From NCBI GenBank assembly GCA_023362775.1, contig JALMGJ010000003.1:178565725-178629724 (forward strand): a stretch of DNA of 64,000 bases. The letters run 5' to 3'. This stretch comes from Charina bottae (lineage: Eukaryota > Chordata > Lepidosauria > Squamata > Charinaidae). Each line of letters starts with the position of its first letter. Positions within the stretch are counted from its first letter, which is position 1. The translations under genes and the position numbers were made by a program. The notes under the pieces are model-generated. The model saw nothing but the letters and a program-made list of their open reading frames with translations, made no database searches and was not told the origin of the DNA. Shown here piece after piece: positions 56,851 through 64,000 of the stretch.

Positions 56851-59070
56851 GCTGGGTTTAGTTGATCTTCCTGAGATGGTCCATCTGATGGATCCTCTGG
56901 GTTTCTTCGAGAAACTGTCTTGTCTGGGAATTTTCTAAGGCCATGGTGGACAGTTCTTCTGAGGCTTAGTTACAGTCTCAAGTATGGAGGTGGCTGTAGC
57001 CTTAGACATGATTGCCACTGAACAGCCTGTCTCTTTTCACTGATCCAAGCACTTCCTCGGTTTACTGAGGAGCTCCAGCAGATGAAGTGACAGAGGATAC
57101 ATCTGGAGCATAGCTGGCAACAAAATGAGAAGTGAGCCTGACTGAACATGGATAAAAGCTCAGGTTCAAGCTTACTCTGAGGCAGTAAGTGTGGTGAAAA
57201 GGCATTATTTCTCTGCTTTTATTGCATCCATAGAAAGTCATCCAGTGACATTTGCAATCAGTTTGAGCCTGTGAGTCCTGAAGAAAGAAACAGAGTTCTC
57301 TGGCATGTCACCCCTGCCACTTGTAGCTTAGATCCTTGTCCTCTCTGACTCACGAAAGCTTCCAGGGAGGCAACAGGAAGCTGGGTTCAGGCAGTGCAAA
57401 TGCTTCTTTCCTTGAATGGGTGTTTCTGCATGTCTTGAAAGAGGTAATGGTGTGCCCTCTCCTCAAGAAGCCATTGTTCAACCTGGCAAGCCTGGATAAC
57501 AATATGTCAGTCTTAACCTTTGTTTCATGGGGAAGCTGTTGAGGCAGTGGTGGGTCTACAATAGCAGACAGGCCCAGATAATCCCATTCTCTTCAGGGCT
57601 GTTTCGGTCTGGGTGTCAGGCCTGAATATCATGAATGTCAGCCCTTCAAGGTAGATCAAGTCAAGAAAGAGACACCCCAAGGAATCCAGGAATGCTACTT
57701 CATTGATGTAGGGTTCTTAATGGAACCTTGTAGGCCTGTTCAAAACCTTCACTATACCCCTTTTAAGGACAACAAGTCAAGGTGGGCCTGTTCTGAATCC
57801 CCTTCTCACACTTTCTTCTTTCCCAGGTCTGAGCAACTGTTTTTATCACTCTCACTTCCTTCTCAAGCCCAGAGCTAAATTCCTTTACACCGAGTGCTCT
57901 TGTGGATAGCTCATGGACGGATCAGGATGCAAGAAATGTGATCTTCCTGGTCCTGCTTATCTGTCAATGGCATTCATGGAATTATTCTGAACCACCTATG
58001 AGGGTTGGGACTGGGGACTACTACTACTATTATTTTTTTTGTATTGGTTTGAGTGGGTGGATCAAGTTGGCAGTGGTAGGAGAGAGAGTTTGAAACGTAA
58101 GTAACTCATTGAAGGTTGCCATAGGACTTGATTCTTTCCCCCTCCCCATATTAACATCTCTGTGAAGTCACTGAGTGAGATCATCAGCTGACATGGAGTC
58201 AGGTGTCATCATTATGCTGATGACACTCAACTTTATAGCTAAACTGAGTCAAATAGGAGATGCAGCCAAGACCGTGTCCCAGTGCCTGAAGACTGTTGGT
58301 GTCTGGATGGGGATGAACAGGTTCAGGCTCAATCCCCAGAGAGAATTGGTTCATAATCTGGGGATCTTCCTGGATTCTCAACTCCTGTTCAAAAAAGTGG
58401 CAACTGTACCTAGGAGGCCATTTGTACAGATTCATCTTGTGTGTCAATTATGACTTTTCCAGAAATGGAAGGCCCTCCTCACCATCTCTCATGCCTTGGT
58501 CATCTCTCATGCACAAGCTGCCCAGAAGTTTCAGATTGTCCAGAATCACCCCAAAAACAGTTCTTTGAGAGCTGCACTGGTTGCCAGTTGCTCCCAGATG
58601 CAATTCAAGGTGCTGGTTGTCACCTTCAAAGCCCTTCATGGATTAGAACCTTAGAATCTTCAAGACTGCCCACTCCCAGTGGTTTCTGCCCAGCTATAAG
58701 ATCCAAAACAGAAGATTCCCTTTGGGTCCCTTCCCTGAAAGTATGTCTTCTGCAGGGACCACAGAGGGGGGCCTTCTCAGTTGCTGCCCTCCCCCCAATC
58801 TGTCTTTGCCCTGGAGATCAGTTTGGCCCCTACCTGGCTGAATTCCGAAAAGCTATAAAGATGGTTTTCTGGCATGTCTGTGAGGTCTGATATGTTGTCT
58901 TTGATCCATTCTTTGGCAGGAATGTTGCACGGGATTGGCTGTTATGTTAGCAAGGCCTAGGGTATTTTGATATTTTTAAATGTATTTTGTTTTTAATCTG
59001 ATTATTAGGTATCTATGCCAGTCAGTTATGACTGGAGTAGCATATGAGCCCAATAAATAAGCAAGTTAAT
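56850..59070 (+). mobile_element. Decayed L2-like LINE, copy 2
   Basis: Recognisable pieces are 'ccatattaacatctctgtga' with 'atgctgatgacactcaactt' (YADDTQL-type, about 58210) and a C-terminal region reading 'actggttgccagttgctccc' (HWLPV-type) with 'ttcaaggtgctggttgtcac' (FKVLVV, about 58600). The 3' end 'agcccaataaataagcaagt' is near 59050. It has the same layout as the copy at 49990-52350, and both run parallel to TGIF1. It is riddled with stops and frameshifts. Confidence 0.6.
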
Positions 59071-61916
59071 AAATAACTAAGATTACATAAACATTGGTTC
59101 ACTCGTACATAAAGAGGGATTTTTAAATTCACAACCAAAATTCTGATGACTTTTGAGTAAATGATGTATGGAGAATGAAAATGTGAAAACTAATGAAAAA
59201 GAAAAATATGGAGGCTATTCCACATGGCAAGAAAAACTGTATAAACTGTTTTGCCAAATATTACTGATGACTTTTAACATATACCTAGTAGTACTACCAA
59301 CAACCAACCAAACAAGCCAAAAGAGAAGGATTCCTATTTGTATTAGGCACCTTTACACTGGTATTTTGATGCTCATAGAGGGTTATCTCATCACTACTCA
59401 AAGAGGATCTGAAATATGTTTAGGGAACAAGACTTTTTGTCAGCAAAAACATATATATAGTATATATCTCAGCATCTGTTCTCCCAAGGATTAGCAAGGA
59501 CAGTGTGAGAACAAATGTTCATATAAGTCTTTGCAGAGCCAATTTAACTACCCTGTAGTTACCCGGAAGAGCTGCTTTTTGCTCCAGACATCATACAATC
59601 ACATCAAAAGCATTTTTTTTTTGCAAAAAGGGAATAAAAATTTGTATTGAAAAGCCACAGCTCTTACAAGCAGTGCATTATTTATTTTATTAATTTGCTC
59701 TTTTTACATTACGGGAAACATTAATCTATTTACATTTTTTGTGTGTCCACACACCAGATAGGTAGATAATCCTATGAAAAACTAATTCAAAATGCCATAT
59801 AATGCTCTCCAGCCTTCCATCTAGAGTTTTTCAAACTGTAGCAGTTTTGCAAAAAAACAAAAGGAAAAAAACAGAAACGGATTATCCTGACTGGGAATGC
59901 AGCTAGAAGGCATCTATGTCACTGATTCTGATTCACATTCTAGTAAAACTATGCATTATAACTTTAAAAAACAAAGAAACTATAAATTCATAAATATAAA
60001 ATCCAAATTAAAGTGATAGTGCATAACAAAACATTAAGGGGACACCCAATAAATAAATGGAAATATATTATAAATAAGATACTGGCATTTACTTTTTTAA
60101 TATTAAAATGTTTAATCTTTTTCTTTATCTCTCATTACAAAAAGAACAACAGTGCACTCTTATGTGTGTCTACTCAGAAGTAAGGCTCAGGCTAAATGAG
60201 ATTATTTCCAGATTAATTACAGTCTAAACCTGTAATCCTACCAGGCTTCCCCAATTCGGCACCATCAAGATGTGTTGGCCTAATGGGCTTGGAGTTACTA
60301 AAAGATCTAGAAGTAACTCCAAAATATCTGAAGGTGCCAGGTTGGGAAAAGGTGTTAAACCATACTGAGTGGAAGTAAACTCTGTTTTACTCAGTGGCAC
60401 TTACTTCTAAGTAGACTTGCATTGAATTACACTGTTAAAGGTATTTTATGGAAAGATCTGCAAAAATATATATAATAAATATTTTAAAACTTTTGGTTTA
60501 AGAGGTCAACCTCTTTTTTTAATACTCCCCCCAACCCCAATTGTACTTAAAAACATTGATTGCACCTTTTTTCTCCAGATTTGGAAATTTGAATAAAATA
60601 GGCCCTACAAATTTAATTAAAATAATTAAAGATACAATTTAGCCAATTAGAGTTCCTGATTCTCACTGATTTCAATGGAAGAAATCTGAGCACGTGCTTA
60701 GGTTCCCTGCAGAAACTAATTATTTGAAAATGTTTGTTTTTCTTTTTGCTCTGTATACATAAAAGATCAGCAAGAGGCAACCAGAATAAAACAGTAGCCT
60801 GATTTATAGACTTGCAGTGCCAAAGAGTAATCTGGGTGGCACTCTTGTCCATTGCAGTTCCTCAGATTAGACCACATCCTCATGTCGCATGCAGATGTTC
60901 AAAATCTTCATATCTTTTGCATTTTTCTGGGAATTTATTAGAAGATATAATTGTTTTGTCTACATCAAATCCAAATGAATAATCAGGCATCATGTTAACA
61001 GATTCCTTGAAGTTATGATGTGTAAATACATCTCTCCTAAAATATAAAATTAAGTTGTGATCCTCACCATTTTTTCCCAAGTGTAAATCCAAATAAAACA
61101 ATTGGATACCTTGTAGTACATCATTGTTTGTAATTATGTGGTATATGACACTGTCAGATATATTGCCTTATCTTAACACAATTTTTTTCAAGCAGCATTT
61201 CAGCTAGTGTTAAACCGTTTTTCATGGGATTCAAATACTGCAGAAATAATATAGTTGTGAAAATTGATCTGTTTGACATGTTTTGCACATCTGTGTACGA
61301 AGAGTCAATTTTTTTAAAACATCATGTCTATATTTAAAAGTGGCTACTGATACTATATAGACTGCAAACAATGTGCAAGCCTTCAAATTTTAAAAAGAGG
61401 CTATAAAGTAAAGCAAAAACATTCTTAATACAATTCAAATGCTGCAAGTCAGACTTTCTGTTTTGAGTTAACACTGGATTTTTCATCCTTGTCTTTAAAA
61501 CTCTTTAAAATATGAAATTATTAGCCCTTTACTTGTAAAACACAGCAGTGATATTTTGTGCCCTGTTTATAAGTGTATAGCTTGGATATATCAATGGCTT
61601 TGAGAGGTAGCAAATTTTCTAGTGATTTTACATTTTTTTTAAAGATTTCCATACCTGTTACCTCTCCCAGATTCTTGAAAAAAAAATAGCGCCTAACAAT
61701 GATGCTGTATTATTACAACATGTTCTGGCATGATCTGTTGATATATATTCTCAAAGAAAAAAGGCACAAAACAAAAAGCCAGCTTTTGAGTGGTAATTTC
61801 TATCACTGTGAAATTGAACTATGTAATTTTACTATCCAACCAGTTAAGAGTTCCATATTTGGAAAGTTTTAACCTTAAGAGAACTGAAAGCCAGGTTTGA
61901 TAATACATAGAGTACA

Positions 61917-61939
61917 AGTCAGTCAGTCAGTCAGTCAGT
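61917..61939. repeat. (AGTC)n microsatellite
   Basis: Five to six AGTC units. Confidence 0.9.
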
Positions 61940-63407
61940 GTATTTCATTAGCACTGGATCACTTTTTAAAAGTTCTTCCTTGATCAAGTACTATTTTCCA
62001 TACTCAACACGGATGCCAATATGGGTAAAGTTAAATTTTCAAATAGCCACAATTCTTTGCCCATGTCACTTGGGAGGATACAACTAAAAAAGGACATATA
62101 GTCCAGATCTATAATCTATTGAGTTTTTTAGTCTCACCCATGATTTTGGCAACAGAATGTAGACCAAGCCTTGCAACTGAATCCAACACCTCCATTAGGA
62201 CATGAACTGTTAATTCTCTAGTGCCTTAAACATGCACATTAGTGGATGTTAGATGCTTTCCTTAACACAGTGGTGCTTGTCAAATCATCATGCTTTCTGC
62301 TAGTGTGATAGTTTGGTCAAATTTCTTTCCACAGTCCTATGCCAGAGGATTCCTTATTAGGGATAAGCAGTGCTTCATATTTAGTTCCAAAAAAGGTGTT
62401 TTGTGTTGGCACTCTGGAGACGGCCACATGATCCTAGGGAAATACATGGCTGCTTTAAAGAGTCACAAACAAGTTCTATGTTGGTCCTCCCAAGTTCTCT
62501 GAAGCACCTTTTTGAAATTATTTCCAAAGCACTGCATAGCCCTGTTGCCTATCAGTCTTGTTTCCAAACAATCTAGCATTATGTGTAGACTACATACTTT
62601 AAAACAGTTTTGTAAAGAAAGGTGTTCTCTATTTTAAGGAGGAGACCAAAGGGGAAAGTATGAAACACTTGATATCAACAGTCATGAGTAGTGTACAACA
62701 TGTATTTCATTTACAGCATTTTAGTAACAAACAGCTGTGTGGAGATGTGCAAAATCTGAAAGCTCATCAAGGTTAGGAAATCAACAAATGATTTTCCCTT
62801 TTAAAATGCATACATTGTAATAGGAAATGACAATATAGTACAGTGTTAAAAATTCTTAGTAATTGATTGGATGAAAATACTCCTTTACTCCAATTTTCAG
62901 TCATCTTTTAAATTAATCTCCTAAGCTTTCTTTTTATTGCCTTAAAAATATTATTACCTTGGAAGATAGATTTTACAGTCTTCTCCTGATCAAAAAGATT
63001 CTAAGTTGAGTTTGAGGAAATAAAGTGAGGCAGTTTATGCAGCTGCTAGTCTTTTCATGGGATGACGGACATTTCATCTCCATGACTCATTTGAACTTTT
63101 ACTGCAATACACCTATCTCCCCATCTCCTTCCAGTATGACAGATGAAAAGGATGATCTCGAAAGATCAAAATCATATGTGTCTCTCTTTCTAAAAAATAA
63201 AATAAAATTAAAAAATAGTCATATAAAGAAGGGATTCTGAGCCCAAGCTCCATTCACTATCAATGAGGAAGACAACAGAATCCTAAAGGTATTACCCTGC
63301 AATACTGGATTTCCAAAATACCAAATAATGGAATATTGCTGTACACTAGATAACGGACTACCTTTAAGGACCAAGGATGAATAAATTGGTGCATCTACTG
63401 TACAGGT

Positions 63408-63450
63408 CTGTGTGTGTGTGTGTGCGTGTATGTGTGGGTGTGTATGTGCA
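63408..63450. repeat. (TG)n-rich imperfect microsatellite
   Basis: Alternating TG interrupted by GCG, TATG and TGGG variants. If the 3' UTR call is right it lies in the DLGAP1 transcript as a CA-rich tract. Confidence 0.9.
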
Positions 63451-63777
63451 CACGTGTGTACATGAGACAGAAAAGAAGAGAGGTGTTATTTGTGGGTGTA
63501 TGGGATTCTTTACAAGAGGCAAGGTGGGCAGCATCAGTACATATGGCAAAGCACTAGGTTGACATGGGCAAACCTTTAGAAAGCAAGGGATGTTAGCAAA
63601 ACCCTCTTGGAGAATTGACAGTTACACCACAGAAGTGTTAATTCGTTGGGAGAGAAGAGAGAGATAAAAGGAAGAGGAGAGAAATACAAATACATATTGG
63701 TATCTCTGAGCATGGACCTAGGGCAAATTATACAAGATATATTTCTTGCCATTAACAGTCCTCCTGGTTGGATCCCT

Positions 63778-64000
63778 TCATAGCCTGGTCTGGGCTTCGG
63801 GGATGTAAATCTCAATGCTTTCGGCGCTTTCAGTGGCTGAGTTCTGACGAACCGATGAAGCTCGCTTGGCAGCCATCAGCCGTTTCCGGGCCTCCTGACG
63901 CTGCGAGCTCTCCAAAGAGCGTTCCCGAATGAGTGGCACCTGACCTTTCGAAGGCTTCTTTGGCACTGGAGGAGGGGCCCTTCTCTCCTGATCAAAGCAG
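63778..64000 (-). CDS. DLGAP1: DLGAP1 C-terminal exon (partial at window edge)
   Basis: DLGAP1 (SAPAP1/GKAP) is a postsynaptic density scaffold that links PSD-95 to SHANK. Read on the minus strand, the exon gives ERRAPPPVPKKPSKGQVPLI, then RERSLESSQRQEARKRLMAA and KRASSVRQNSATESAES, and ends IEIYIPEAQTRL with TGA at 63778-63780. The terminal PEAQTRL is the conserved DLGAP PDZ ligand that binds SHANK. The frame stays open past the GTG at 63966, so that codon is an internal Val. A plausible acceptor (TTGATCAG before GAGAGAAGG) would place the exon 5' boundary at 63987, but the window ends too soon to be certain. It is convergent with TGIF1. Confidence 0.93.
   Translation of the reverse strand, partial: CFDQERRAPPPVPKKPSKGQVPLIRERSLESSQRQEARKRLMAAKRASSVRQNSATESAESIEIYIPEAQTRL

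Larger units (their letters stand above)
59660..63777 (-). other. DLGAP1: Probable DLGAP1 3' UTR and downstream sequence
   Basis: This 4.1-kb AT-rich stretch directly follows the DLGAP1 stop on the minus strand and is fairly poor in recognisable repeats apart from traces near 60160-60440. A minus-strand AATAAA ('tttatt' on plus at 59681-59686) is one candidate for the transcript end, but other signals exist. Long 3' UTRs are common for neuronal scaffold genes. No coding exon was found in it. Confidence 0.35.

Overview
This is eukaryotic, vertebrate nuclear DNA. The repeat content (a BovB/RTE LINE, tRNA-derived SINEs with a BovB-like 3' tail, many short hAT MITEs, L2-like LINEs and one near-complete L1) points to a squamate reptile (lizard or snake). 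That assignment is an inference from repeat families. The species cannot be named from the sequence.

Three host genes can be read. (1) A non-muscle/smooth-muscle myosin regulatory light chain, MYL12B (or its close paralogue MYL12A), lies on the + strand with coding exons at 28440-28623, 28817-28978 and 29823-29995. A plausible untranslated first exon sits in a CpG-rich promoter near 18640-18735. (2) TGIF1, a TALE homeobox transcriptional repressor, lies on the + strand with coding exons at 39043-39058, 46267-46493 and 48517-49062, under a CpG island at about 38.0-39.4 kb. (3) The C-terminal exon of DLGAP1, a postsynaptic scaffold protein, lies on the - strand at 63778 to the window edge. From memory, the order MYL12 > TGIF1 > < DLGAP1, with these orientations, is the human 18p11.31 arrangement, so this is an ordinary conserved syntenic block.

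Most of the remainder is mobile DNA. 1-8 kb: hAT MITE, SINE and a large GC-rich hAT-like element (about 4.4-7.2 kb) that mimics a CpG island and contains a recent 103-bp inverted repeat. 8.3-17.5 kb: a full-length but decayed BovB LINE on the - strand, split by a nearly complete L1 on the + strand (9881-15848) with a 22-bp target-site duplication. 18-26 kb: the probable MYL12B promoter, a mariner-like MITE, a hAT carrying a transposase remnant, an antisense SINE, and a second GC-rich hAT-like element inverted relative to the first. 31-47 kb: four more hAT elements, three of them belonging with the 780-1049 copy to one MITE family with perfect 8-bp duplications. 50-59 kb: two decayed L2-like LINE copies between the convergent TGIF1 and DLGAP1 3' ends. 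59-64 kb: AT-rich sequence that probably includes the DLGAP1 3' UTR.

I see no CRISPR array, operon, rRNA, free-standing tRNA gene or convincing new enzymatic system. The most unusual items are the GC-rich hAT-like elements (pseudo-CpG islands, nested foldback, possible captured coding segments) and the readable history of BovB, L1, SINEs and hAT MITEs.
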